Source: an uncultured Candidatus Melainabacteria bacterium
Lineage (GTDB): Bacteria; Cyanobacteriota; Vampirovibrionia; Gastranaerophilales; Gastranaerophilaceae
Direction of reading: 5' to 3'
DNA length: 64,000 bases
Assembly: GCA_947361615.1 (NCBI GenBank)
Contig: CANAJP010000003.1
Span: 1-64,000 of the forward strand
The notes beneath the pieces were generated by a model. That model worked only from the letters and a program-made list of their open reading frames with translations. It was not told where the DNA came from and made no database searches. Shown piece by piece: positions 8,486 to 17,563 of this stretch (position 1 is the first letter of the stretch; every line of letters starts with the position of its first letter). Made by a program: the position numbers and the translations under genes.

Positions 8486-11400
8486 TGGCAGAAAATAAAG
8501 GAAATTTATTTATACAACGCCCGAAACTGGCAATAGTGATTTCGCTTGTAATCATACTTGCGGGTTTATTGATGGTAAATGTTCTGCCGTTAGAAGAATA
8601 TCCGTCAATCACACCGCCTCAGGTTGTAGTAACTGCGACTTACGCAGGCGCAAGTTCTGACGTAATCGAATCAACAATCGCCGCTCCGGTTGAAGCACAA
8701 CTTAACGGGGTTGAAGATATGATTTACATGTCATCAACTTCTCAAAACGGACAATATAAATTAACTCTATTCTTTAACGTAGGTTCTGACCCTGATATGG
8801 CCGTTGTAAACGTACAAAACCAGTTACAACTTGTAACACCACGTTTGCCGGAAGAGGTTAAACGATACGGGTTATCTGTAAAAAAATCCACCGGCGGCCC
8901 GGGGTTTATGATGATTTCCGTAAATTCGCCGACAGGAACTTACGATAACCTTTATATCGCAAACTACGCTTCTATATATTTGAAAGATGAACTTGCCCGT
9001 ATTAAAGGTGTAGGTGATATTTCTGTATTCGGCTCATCAAGTTACGCAATGAGAATATGGCTTGACGCAACGAAAATGGCGAACCTTGGAATATCGGTAG
9101 AAGAAGTTTCAAAGGCAATTCAATCGCAAAACACCCAGGCTCCAGCCGGTGACCTTGGTGTCGAACCAATGGTAAATAAACAGATGATTAAATTAACACT
9201 TCGTACAAAAGGACGTTTAACATCTGTTGAAGACTTTGAAGACATCATTGTTAAATCAAAATCAGACGGTTCTAACGTAAGATTAAAAGATGTTGCACGC
9301 GTCGAACTCGGTGCAGAAAGCTACTCATTCTTCTCTAGAATTAACGGTGAAAATTCTGCGATTATTGCCGTTAACAAACTTCCTGAAGCAAATGCGATTG
9401 ACCTTGCAAATAAAGTAAAAAAAAGAATGGCAGAACTCGGCAAAAGTTTGCCGCAAGGTATTGAGTACCATATTCAATATGACGAAACAGAATTCGTACG
9501 GGAATCTATCAAAGAGGTTATAAGCGCAATAGGCCTCGCTGTCTTGCTGGTTGGTATTGTAACCTATTTATTCTTAGGAAGTAAAAGAGCCGCATTAATT
9601 CCGTTCTGTGCAATTCCTGTGTCACTCATCGGTGTATTCATATTTATGAATATGTTCGGATTCTCAATAAACCTGTTAATCTTGTTTGCACTGGTTCTGG
9701 CCGTAGGTCTGGTTGTAGACGACGCGATTGTTGTACTTGAAAATACACAACGCCACATTCAGGACGGAAAATCACCTAAAGAAGCAACCGAAATCACGAT
9801 GAAAGAGGTTTTAAGCCCTGTAGTTGCAACATCTTTAGTTTTGATGGCCGTTTTCGTTCCTGTATCATTTATGGCAGGGATTACAGGTCAAATGTTCCGA
9901 CAATTTGCACTGTGTATCGCAAGTTCCATCGGGCTTTCAACCGTCGTTGCCCTGACGCTTGCACCGGCACTTTGCGCAATGATTTTAGATTCAAACACTG
10001 AAAAAGCAGATTATGCGTTCATTGATAAATTTAATGTATGGTTTAATGATATCCGTGAAAAATACCTCACAGTTGCAAAAAACTTTATTAATAATATTCC
10101 GCTAACCCTTATGAGCTATGCGGCAATTCTGGCATTAATCGTAGTATTTTTCCTATCTGTTCCGTCCGGCTTTATTCCGACAGAAGACAAAGGAACTATT
10201 TTCTCACAAATTCAATTGCCAGAGGGTTCATCAGCGTCAAGAACAAGTGAAGTTGCTGACGCTATTGATAAGAAAATCCGCACAATTCCGGGGGTTGAGG
10301 GCACAATCGTCCTCGTTGGTATGAACGGCGAAAACACAGCGTTCATCGTAACAGAACTTGAAGAATTCAAATACAGAAAGAAAAAAGAGCGTTCAATGGA
10401 AAGCATTCTCGGGCAGATAAACAGAATGTTTGCGAACTATCCGTCAGCGATTATTGCATCATTCCCTCCTCCGTCAATCTCCGGTTTAGGTATGTTCGGC
10501 GGTCTGGAATTCCAGCTTTTAGACAAAGGCGAAAGAACGCCGCAGGAAATGTATCAAGAAGCGTTGAAATTCATAGCTGCGGCTATGCACGAACCTGAAT
10601 ACTCAATGGTTTATACATCATTCACAGCGAACCTGCCTCAATTGATGATGCTTATTGACGAAGAAAAGGCTCTTTCTCAAGGTGTTGAAATTTCAACTAT
10701 TTATTCAGCACTTGCAGGTTATTTCGGCAAATCTTATGTAAACGACTTCAATAAATTCGGCCGTGTTTACCGTGTATATTTGCAGGCTGACGCCCCTTAC
10801 CGTGAAAAACCGTCTGATATAGATAAAATCTATGTTAAAAACAATCAGGGTAAAATGGTTCCGCTAAACGCTGTTGTTAAATACAAAAACGTAACAGGCC
10901 CTTATAGTTTGACCCGTTTCAATATGTACGAAGCCGTAACTGTAAACGCCAGCGTTAAAGCCGGAAAAAGTTCCGGTCAGGCGATGAAAAAATTTGAAGA
11001 AATCGCAGAAAAAGTGCTTCCGCGTGATATCGGTTATGCGTGGTCAGGAAGTTCTTTACAGGAAAAAGACTCCAGCGGTCAAATCGGTGTAATCCTCGCG
11101 ATGTCACTTGTATTTGTCTACTTATTCTTAGTCGGCTTATACGAAAGCTGGATGTTACCGGTTGCCGTACTTCTGATTTCACCGATTGCGATGGTAGGTG
11201 CACTGGCATTTATCGCAATTCAGTCACAATTCGGCGGAGCGTTAGACATATACGCTCAAATCGGGCTTGTAATGTTAATCGGTTTGAGTACAAAACAAGC
11301 GATTTTGATTATCGAGTTTGCTAAAGAAGCCCACGAAAATGATGGTTTATCAATAAAAGAAGCGGCCATAAAGGCTGCTTACCTGCGTTTTCGCGCGGTA

Positions 11401-11619
11401 ATGATGACGAATATCGCGTTTATCCTCGGTCTTGTACCACTAGTAACAGCAACCGGTGCCGGCGCTGCCAGCAGACACTCCGTTGGTATGACAGTATTCG
11501 GCGGTATGATGGCCGTCGCATTTATTGGTACTTTCCTTGTACCGGCATTCTACGTTATGATTGAAGAAATGAAAATCAATGTTGCAAAATATATCAAGTC
11601 AAAAAAAGGACAAGCATAA
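8485..11619 (+). CDS. RND multidrug efflux permease (AcrB/HAE1 family)
   Basis: 1044 aa, full length for a hydrophobe/amphiphile RND pump. The inner-membrane protein uses the proton gradient to expel amphiphilic compounds through the adaptor and TolC-like channel. Visible features: first membrane helix at about 13-33, porter domain, and the proton-relay acidic pair in helix 4 (GLVVDDAIVV, Asp412-Asp413) with the matching lysine in helix 10 (STKQAILI, Lys937). The second large periplasmic domain lies at about 560-860, with the C-terminal six helices after it. All key residues are intact, so the pump should be active. Substrate range cannot be read from sequence; bile salts or antimicrobials would be plausible in a gut organism (inference). 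Confidence 0.95.
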   Translation: MAENKGNLFIQRPKLAIVISLVIILAGLLMVNVLPLEEYPSITPPQVVVTATYAGASSDVIESTIAAPVEAQLNGVEDMIYMSSTSQNGQYKLTLFFNVGSDPDMAVVNVQNQLQLVTPRLPEEVKRYGLSVKKSTGGPGFMMISVNSPTGTYDNLYIANYASIYLKDELARIKGVGDISVFGSSSYAMRIWLDATKMANLGISVEEVSKAIQSQNTQAPAGDLGVEPMVNKQMIKLTLRTKGRLTSVEDFEDIIVKSKSDGSNVRLKDVARVELGAESYSFFSRINGENSAIIAVNKLPEANAIDLANKVKKRMAELGKSLPQGIEYHIQYDETEFVRESIKEVISAIGLAVLLVGIVTYLFLGSKRAALIPFCAIPVSLIGVFIFMNMFGFSINLLILFALVLAVGLVVDDAIVVLENTQRHIQDGKSPKEATEITMKEVLSPVVATSLVLMAVFVPVSFMAGITGQMFRQFALCIASSIGLSTVVALTLAPALCAMILDSNTEKADYAFIDKFNVWFNDIREKYLTVAKNFINNIPLTLMSYAAILALIVVFFLSVPSGFIPTEDKGTIFSQIQLPEGSSASRTSEVADAIDKKIRTIPGVEGTIVLVGMNGENTAFIVTELEEFKYRKKKERSMESILGQINRMFANYPSAIIASFPPPSISGLGMFGGLEFQLLDKGERTPQEMYQEALKFIAAAMHEPEYSMVYTSFTANLPQLMMLIDEEKALSQGVEISTIYSALAGYFGKSYVNDFNKFGRVYRVYLQADAPYREKPSDIDKIYVKNNQGKMVPLNAVVKYKNVTGPYSLTRFNMYEAVTVNASVKAGKSSGQAMKKFEEIAEKVLPRDIGYAWSGSSLQEKDSSGQIGVILAMSLVFVYLFLVGLYESWMLPVAVLLISPIAMVGALAFIAIQSQFGGALDIYAQIGLVMLIGLSTKQAILIIEFAKEAHENDGLSIKEAAIKAAYLRFRAVMMTNIAFILGLVPLVTATGAGAASRHSVGMTVFGGMMAVAFIGTFLVPAFYVMIEEMKINVAKYIKSKKGQA

Positions 11620-11620
11620 T

Positions 11621-13060
11621 ATGATAAAAAAATTATTACTTTTTAATATATTTATTCTGCTTATCGCCTCGCCGACGGTTATGGCACAGGATGATGAGGA
11701 AGACTTTTGGAATGAATTAAACTCAGAAGAATTTCCTCATGCTGAAGAAGTATTACCTTATGACATAACCGAAAATGAAGACGGCAAAGTTGTCATAGAA
11801 GCAGGCGTTGAAAAAACAGTTAACCTTACATTGATGAATTGTATCGAACTTGCACTTGGGAACAACCCCGATATTAACGTTGCGTTCCACGATACGCTTG
11901 CTTCAGACACAAGAATCAGACAGGTTTGGTCAAATTATTTTCCTAAATTCAGCTGGCAAACAGGATACACCAAAATCAAACAACTCCAATTGTCAGATGC
12001 TTTAGGCAGAAACCTGACATTCAACTACTTTATCCTGGGTCAGGCAACATTACAACAAATGCTTTACGACTTTGGAGTTACGCAAAATCAGGCAACAATC
12101 AGACGTTTAGAGTTTGAAAACTCAAAACAAACTCTTGCCTCAGTTATTAACAACGTAATCTACCAGACAAAAGATGCATATTTCAATCTGCTTTATGCAA
12201 ACCAACAAAGAGAAGTTGCGCTTGATACAGTTAGAAAATTTGAACTTTTCTACAATCAGGCAAAATCATTCTACGAAATAGGTTTGAACCCTAAAGTGGA
12301 CGTAACAATTGCTGAAGCGAACCTTTCTGATGCGAAGTTGACACTAATCCGTGCAGAAAACGCTGTAAACCTTGCGGTAGCGAGATTAAATAACGTAATG
12401 GGGATTCCGTTTATAGATAAGTATTCACCAAAAGATGCACTCGTTTTCACACCGTTCGAGATGACATTTGATGAACTAATTGATGTGGCACGCGAAGCAC
12501 GTCCGGAATTAAAACAGGCTGAACTCCAAGTTGAAGCAACAAGACAAACTCTTAAACTCATAAAAAAATCTTACTTCCCAACAATTACGGCGGAAGGACA
12601 GTACGCTGTCGGTGGTAAGCACTGGACTTCAAACTACGGTTACAACTACGGTGCATATATAACTTTCCCTACAATTAACGGGATGCTTATCAAAAACGAA
12701 ATTAAAGAAGCAAGATACCTTTATGACAAACAACTTGCAACAGCCAAAAAACTTCAAAACGATATCTATCTTGAAATTCGTAATGCATATTTAACACTTC
12801 AAGAAAAGAAAAACTCCGTTCCAGTAGCGCTTTTACAGGTAAAACAAACAAAAGAAAACTACGAACTTTCATACGGGCGTTATAAGGTTGGCGAAGCCAG
12901 CCCGATTGAGTTGAAGGACGCACAAAACCTTTACCAGACCGCGCAGTTAAACTACTATTCGGCACTTTACGAGTACAATGCAGCACGCGCTCGAGTTGAA
13001 ATGGCCATAGGTAAAAACCTGAATTCATGCAGCGATGAAATTCTACAGCTTACAGAATAA
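11621..13060 (+). CDS. TolC-family outer-membrane efflux channel
   Basis: 479 aa. The start is the ATG at 11621 (AAAGGA upstream), giving a signal peptide MIKKLLLFNIFILLIASPTVMAQ. The mature part has an acidic leader (about 24-60) and then two tandem OEP repeats with long amphipathic helices (about 80-280 and 290-470), as in TolC trimers that cross the outer membrane and periplasm. Third gene of the efflux operon, so pump, adaptor and exit duct are encoded together. Followed by a strong terminator. This supports a diderm envelope. Confidence 0.93.
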   Translation: MIKKLLLFNIFILLIASPTVMAQDDEEDFWNELNSEEFPHAEEVLPYDITENEDGKVVIEAGVEKTVNLTLMNCIELALGNNPDINVAFHDTLASDTRIRQVWSNYFPKFSWQTGYTKIKQLQLSDALGRNLTFNYFILGQATLQQMLYDFGVTQNQATIRRLEFENSKQTLASVINNVIYQTKDAYFNLLYANQQREVALDTVRKFELFYNQAKSFYEIGLNPKVDVTIAEANLSDAKLTLIRAENAVNLAVARLNNVMGIPFIDKYSPKDALVFTPFEMTFDELIDVAREARPELKQAELQVEATRQTLKLIKKSYFPTITAEGQYAVGGKHWTSNYGYNYGAYITFPTINGMLIKNEIKEARYLYDKQLATAKKLQNDIYLEIRNAYLTLQEKKNSVPVALLQVKQTKENYELSYGRYKVGEASPIELKDAQNLYQTAQLNYYSALYEYNAARARVEMAIGKNLNSCSDEILQLTE

Positions 13061-13062
13061 AT

Positions 13063-13086
13063 AAAAGCCCTTTTCAGGGCTTTTTA
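13063..13086 (+). terminator. Terminator of the RND efflux operon
   Basis: AAAAGCCC and GGGCTTTT pair around TTTTCA, followed by a T run, directly after the TolC-family stop codon. Confidence 0.85.
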
Positions 13087-13116
13087 TTTGAATAGTTAAG
13101 AAATAATAAATTTACC

Positions 13117-13144
13117 TTGAGAATTTATCTTTATAATTTATAAT
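13117..13144 (+). promoter_or_regulatory. Promoter of grpE-dnaJ
   Basis: TTGAGA (13117-13122), 16 bases, TATAAT (13139-13144), lying 33 bases before the grpE ATG. It looks like a housekeeping promoter; no CIRCE (HrcA) inverted repeat is seen. Confidence 0.6.
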
Positions 13145-13177
13145 AGTAATATTAACACGTAATAAGAGGTAGGAGAT

Positions 13178-13741
13178 ATGTCAGAAAATAAAAAACACGA
13201 AGAAAACCTTTTTAATGAAGAAAATAAAGATAATTTATTTGCAGGCGAAATCCCTGAAGAACAACCTGTAATAGAAGAAGAAAATAATAGCGAAGTCGAA
13301 GAATTACAAAAAAAATTAGATGTTCTTAATCAGCAATATGTAAGACTTGCGGCAGATTTTGACAACTATAGAAAACGTCAGGCTCAAGAACGCGAAAACT
13401 TGCTTAAATACGGTAGTGAAAACGCATTAAAGAAAATGATTGAAGTTCTCGACAACTTTGAACGCGGTCAAAAAGCTCTTGAAAAAGTTGAAGACTGTCA
13501 GACTGTAAAAGATAGTTTCAACCTTGTACACAAACAGGTTCTTGAAACTCTCGAAAAACTCGGGTTGGAAGCAATCGACACGGAGGGCAAAGAATTTGAC
13601 CCGAATTTCCACGACGCAGTAATGCAAACTCCAAACAATGATGTTCCAGAACATACAATTTTAAACGAATTACAAAAAGGTTACAAACTAGGCGATAAAG
13701 TGCTTCGTCCGGCGTTGGTAAACGTTGCGACAGCATCATAG
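13178..13741 (+). CDS. grpE: Heat-shock nucleotide exchange factor GrpE
   Basis: 187 aa. GrpE releases ADP from DnaK and so resets the chaperone cycle. The N-terminal ~45 residues are acidic and disordered. A long coiled-coil helix follows (about 46-110, including AADFDNYRKRQ). The C-terminal beta domain carries the diagnostic ending GYKLGDKVLRPALVNVA. The ATG has AGGTAGGAG upstream. It is followed after 36 bases by dnaJ. dnaK is not between them, so it must lie elsewhere. Regulation by HrcA or a heat-shock sigma is not evident. Confidence 0.97.
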   Translation: MSENKKHEENLFNEENKDNLFAGEIPEEQPVIEEENNSEVEELQKKLDVLNQQYVRLAADFDNYRKRQAQERENLLKYGSENALKKMIEVLDNFERGQKALEKVEDCQTVKDSFNLVHKQVLETLEKLGLEAIDTEGKEFDPNFHDAVMQTPNNDVPEHTILNELQKGYKLGDKVLRPALVNVATAS

Positions 13742-13777
13742 CTTCGGTCACGATTAGAACGAGGATATAGGGATAAA

Positions 13778-14896
13778 ATGACAGATTATTATGAAATACT
13801 TGGAGTCACAAAAGACGCCGGGAAAGATGAAATAAAATCAGCTTTTCGTAAAAAAGCAAGAACGCTTCACCCTGACGTCAACAAGGCTCCTGATGCAGAA
13901 GAAAAATTTAAAGAATTAGGAAAAGCATACGAAACATTAATAGACGATAACAAACGCGCAACTTACGACCGCTACGGTGAAGACGGCTTGCAAAACGCAG
14001 GTTACACAGGCGGCCCGTTCGATGGCGGATTTGGTGATTTAAACGATATTTTAAACTCATTTATGGGTGGATTTGGCTTTGGATTTAATTCACGCCGCGA
14101 CCCGAACGCACCACAGGAGGGCGATGATTTAAGACTTGACGTTGAACTCACTTTTGAAGAAGCTGTTTTTGGGTTAAAGAAAAACATTAAATTTGACCAT
14201 CTTGAAGTATGTCCTGAATGCGGTGGAACTGGCGCTGAAAAAGGCTCTAAACCTGAAACCTGCCCGACCTGCCACGGAACAGGTCAGGTTCAACAGGTAA
14301 TGAGAACCCCGCTGGGAGCGTTTTCACAAATTAGTACCTGCCCTGATTGCGGCGGAACAGGCCAGAAAATTTCAAAACCTTGTAAACACTGCAAAGGCGC
14401 AGGCAAAATTGAAAAAGAAAAAAGTATCGACATTAAAATCCCTGCAGGCGTTGACAACCATTCAAAAATCAGGGTTTCAGGCGAGGGCGACGCGGGTACA
14501 AACGGCGGGCCGGCAGGCGATTTATTTGTCGTAATCCACGTTAAAGCCTCTGACTACTTCAAACGTGATGGAATAAATGTTTTCACAAGATTAGATATTT
14601 CACCAGCGCAAGCTGTTCTTGGTGACGAAGTTACGATAAAAACACTTGACGGAGAAAGCACAATAAATATTCCTGCCGGATGTCAAAACGGCAACACAAT
14701 AAAAATCAAAGGCGCAGGCGTTCCGGTTATCTCAAGGCCATCACAACGCGGTGATCATGTAATAATCGTTAATGTTGCAATTCCGACAAGTATCAGTGAA
14801 GAAGAAAGACATCTCTACAAAAAATTGTATGAATTAAACACAGGCAAAAAGGCACACGAAAACATTCTTGAAAAAGTAAAAGGAGTATTCCACTAA
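13778..14896 (+). CDS. dnaJ: Chaperone DnaJ (type I Hsp40)
   Basis: 372 aa, complete. The J-domain has HPD at 31-33, which stimulates DnaK ATPase. A Gly/Phe-rich linker with FGFGFN-like repeats follows. The zinc domain keeps all four CxxCxGxG repeats (CPECGGTG, CPTCHGTG, CPDCGGTG, CKHCKGAG). The C-terminal substrate-binding domains follow. Cotranscribed with grpE; its stop overlaps the next gene's ATG by one base, so the following secreted protein is translationally coupled to it. Confidence 0.97.
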   Translation: MTDYYEILGVTKDAGKDEIKSAFRKKARTLHPDVNKAPDAEEKFKELGKAYETLIDDNKRATYDRYGEDGLQNAGYTGGPFDGGFGDLNDILNSFMGGFGFGFNSRRDPNAPQEGDDLRLDVELTFEEAVFGLKKNIKFDHLEVCPECGGTGAEKGSKPETCPTCHGTGQVQQVMRTPLGAFSQISTCPDCGGTGQKISKPCKHCKGAGKIEKEKSIDIKIPAGVDNHSKIRVSGEGDAGTNGGPAGDLFVVIHVKASDYFKRDGINVFTRLDISPAQAVLGDEVTIKTLDGESTINIPAGCQNGNTIKIKGAGVPVISRPSQRGDHVIIVNVAIPTSISEEERHLYKKLYELNTGKKAHENILEKVKGVFH

Positions 14897-16326
14897 TGAA
14901 AAAGAAGTTATTACTAATCCTGACAGCCATTTTCGGCTCTTTTAGCGCAGTTTACGCGCAATGCTTACCGCAAAACGTTCAGGATTTTGTAAAAAATTCT
15001 TTTAAAGACGCATACTTCAGATACGATGGCGTGATAATCCTACCTGATAACACCGTTTATCTGCCTGTAATCCCTGCGAAATTCGACATTGACGTTGAAA
15101 CTCTTGAGATTAAAGAAACAATTCCTGCCAATAAAGATTTAACTAAGCTTCCTGATGCTGTAATCTTCAATAATGAATTTGTACTTTTAAAAGTAATTCG
15201 AGATAAAAACGGCGGCTCTACATTGTTAAATCAGACAAATTACCCGACAGAAATCAAGTCAGGTATTCTGCCGCAGGACATCTTGCTCCCAAGACGTTTA
15301 GAAATCCCTGAGGGACTTAACAACATCAAAGGAACCCTCGAAACCTATTCGCCTGAAATCGATGATATCAGAATAAACACAAACGCGACAAAAGACTATA
15401 CAAAAATGTATTTCAATCTGCCGGCGCTCAAAAACAGTGTATTCTACATAACAACCCCGATTTCAAAAAATATTAAAGTAATCTCTTCAAATAATAAAAA
15501 AGGATATTTCATCTACCAGCAAAAAAGTTCACCTAACAAAATAGCACTATATGATGACAGATATCTTTTAGTAAGTTCCTACAGCCGCAAGGCCCTTAAC
15601 GTTCTGTCACTTTACGATGACGCTTTAATAAAAGAAATTCCGCTCAAAACTACGCCGGATGAAATCGTAATTCATGGCGATAAAGCTTATGTGACAAGTT
15701 CTGAGGGCCACTGCATTTACGTTATAGACCTTGTTAAAATGACCCCAACCCAACAAATTCTTATCAACGGAATGTGCGAAAAATTAATCGTATCAGAGGA
15801 CGGTACAAAACTTTTCTACTATGACAAACAGACAAAAACTCTATGGGGTGTAGAAATAGATAACGATTATTTATTAAAAGACATCGGGCTTTTTCCGAAT
15901 GTTTCCAAAATCGCCTACACTAACGGAAAAGTCTATGTAACAAGCCGTACAAAAAACCGTATCGCCATTATAGATTATCTTGAGTTAAACCTTACAGGTG
16001 AATACGACATCGAAGAAAAACCGGTTGATATGTACGCCTACAACGATAAGCTTTATATTTTATCCGCAAAAACAGGCAAAATTCAGGTAATGAATACTGA
16101 AAGCGATGATTTCACAGGGGAAATACAACTTCCTGCGACTGACGGTTTCCCTAATAAATTTTACAGACTCAAAGACACACAATATTTATTAATAAGCGAC
16201 TCTGCGCGTTGTGCAATTTATATCTTTGATATGAACACAAACACAATCGTTCTTACGCAAGAAATCGATGAGCCGGTAACACAGATTGAAATAGGAAAAG
16301 TAATTAGGAAGTTCAATGATAAATAA
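14896..16326 (+). CDS. Secreted beta-propeller-like protein, unknown function
   Basis: 476 aa with a clear signal peptide (MKKKLLLILTAIFGSFSAVYA, cut before Gln). The mature part contains repeated units with the flavour of YncE/40-residue YVTN beta-propellers, such as GDKAYVTSSEGHCIYVIDL, NGKVYVTSRTKNRIAIIDY and NDKLYILSAKTGKIQVMNT (about residues 250-420). Such domains usually mediate binding rather than catalysis. Two or three Cys are present in the mature chain. Translationally coupled to dnaJ and overlapping the next methyltransferase by 11 bases. Its role is not known; periplasmic or surface binding is an inference. Confidence 0.8.
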   Translation: MKKKLLLILTAIFGSFSAVYAQCLPQNVQDFVKNSFKDAYFRYDGVIILPDNTVYLPVIPAKFDIDVETLEIKETIPANKDLTKLPDAVIFNNEFVLLKVIRDKNGGSTLLNQTNYPTEIKSGILPQDILLPRRLEIPEGLNNIKGTLETYSPEIDDIRINTNATKDYTKMYFNLPALKNSVFYITTPISKNIKVISSNNKKGYFIYQQKSSPNKIALYDDRYLLVSSYSRKALNVLSLYDDALIKEIPLKTTPDEIVIHGDKAYVTSSEGHCIYVIDLVKMTPTQQILINGMCEKLIVSEDGTKLFYYDKQTKTLWGVEIDNDYLLKDIGLFPNVSKIAYTNGKVYVTSRTKNRIAIIDYLELNLTGEYDIEEKPVDMYAYNDKLYILSAKTGKIQVMNTESDDFTGEIQLPATDGFPNKFYRLKDTQYLLISDSARCAIYIFDMNTNTIVLTQEIDEPVTQIEIGKVIRKFNDK

Positions 16327-16885
16327 ATTTGATGATATAACAAAAGAAACAATGCTTTCTTTAGAGAAAACCCAGCGTGATTTCTGGAATATTTCGCGCT
16401 CAACTGCAGAATTTTTATACATTTCGATAATAGAGCACAAAGCAAAGAGTGTGCTTGAAGTCGGTACATCAAACGGGTATTCAGGATTATGGATATCAAA
16501 AGCGCTGAAACAAACAGGCGGACATCTGACAACAATCGAATACTATCCAAAACGTCAGGATATCGCGATTGAGAACTTCACAAAATGCGGAACAATCGAT
16601 GTTGTGACGCCAATTATAGGTTCTGCGTGCGATGTTTTGAGAGATTTACCGCCGGACCAAAAATTTGACTTTGTTTTTGTCGACGCAAACAAACGCGAAT
16701 CAATTGACTACTTTAACCTTATCCACCCGCACCTTGTAAAAGGCGGAATATATACCTGCGATAACGTTCTTTCACACAAAGAAAAAGTTCAGCCATTTAT
16801 CGACGCAATCAACGCGCATCCGGATTATGAAAATGTAGTTCTTGAACTTCCTGCCGGACTTTCATTTGCAAGAAAAATACGCTAA
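16316..16885 (+). CDS. Class I SAM-dependent O-methyltransferase (catechol-O-MT-like, Methyltransf_24/3 type)
   Basis: 189 aa, short for the family. SAM-binding motif I is VLEVGTSNGYSGLWI (about 47-61). The acidic end of strand 2 (TIEYYP) and the metal-binding-type segment FVDANKRESIDYF (about 121-133) are present, as in Mg-dependent O-methyltransferases. The substrate is probably a small hydroxylated aromatic or related compound, but the sequence does not say which. It overlaps the preceding gene by 11 bases, so it is the last gene of the grpE operon. Its stop codon directly abuts the stop of the convergent gene with no base between. Confidence 0.85.
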   Translation: MINKFDDITKETMLSLEKTQRDFWNISRSTAEFLYISIIEHKAKSVLEVGTSNGYSGLWISKALKQTGGHLTTIEYYPKRQDIAIENFTKCGTIDVVTPIIGSACDVLRDLPPDQKFDFVFVDANKRESIDYFNLIHPHLVKGGIYTCDNVLSHKEKVQPFIDAINAHPDYENVVLELPAGLSFARKIR

Positions 16886-17563
16886 TTAGAGGTCTTCAAA
16901 CCCCGGTGAGGTTGTCGGAAGATTCTTGTATCCGTCGTTTGACCATACTGTCTTTTTAATATATTTATCAGAATATTTTCCACGTTCAAAAAGCTTTTTC
17001 AACGTATTTTCACGCGCAACAAGTGCATTGTGAGTATCATCACCGCTTTCAGGGAAAACCCTCAAAATTTCACACCAGACAGAAGCCTCCATTGTCCAAG
17101 CATAAGTTTCTTCCGCTAACGAATTGTATTCATCCTGATGCAGCGCTTCGTGCGCAAGAAGTGCAGCTAAAGCCCCCGGAGGTGCGTTTTTATGCTTTTG
17201 GTTGATAAATATGTACAATTTATTACTTTTTTTCCACCCCAGTGCATCAAAACTCGCATATTCCTTGCCAATTTCGCTCAAATCCTTAAACTCAACTTTC
17301 ACAGGTTGACCGGAAAGATTATTTCCTAAAATCGCTTTTCTTGAAAACTCACCGTTCGTGCCTTTCAGCATATCAAGCGCAACATAAATAACTTCTTCTT
17401 TTGTATTCTTCTTATAAATCGGTTTCAAATTTTCAACGTACTCTTCAGTATATTTTGCAGGGTATTTTTTGTTATAAACCGCAGACTTTTCGGCGGCTAT
17501 TGCGGCCGTTGAAATCATACAGCCCATCAATGAAATACATAAAAGTTTCTTAATCTTCCTCAT
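16886..17563 (-). CDS. Secreted HExxH putative zinc peptidase, unknown
   Basis: About 225 aa from ATG at 17563 (an in-frame GTG three codons upstream is the alternative). A signal peptide with a basic start and the core LLCISLMGCMISTAAIAA is present. The body contains LLAHEALHQDEYNSLAEE (HEALH at about 138-142), a zinc-peptidase HExxH signature with nearby acidic residues (EE about 10 residues on) that could give the third ligand. I do not recognise the family. It overlaps the upstream TPR gene by 14 bases, so they are coupled. Periplasmic protein processing or cell-wall work is an inference. The first Cys-containing segment might also be read as a weak lipobox. Confidence 0.7.
   Translation of the reverse strand: MRKIKKLLCISLMGCMISTAAIAAEKSAVYNKKYPAKYTEEYVENLKPIYKKNTKEEVIYVALDMLKGTNGEFSRKAILGNNLSGQPVKVEFKDLSEIGKEYASFDALGWKKSNKLYIFINQKHKNAPPGALAALLAHEALHQDEYNSLAEETYAWTMEASVWCEILRVFPESGDDTHNALVARENTLKKLFERGKYSDKYIKKTVWSNDGYKNLPTTSPGFEDL

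Noticed and set aside
13087..13177. CIRCE/HrcA heat-shock operator before grpE
   Set aside because: No TTAGCACTC-N9-GAGTGCTAA-like inverted repeat is found; only a housekeeping-type promoter.
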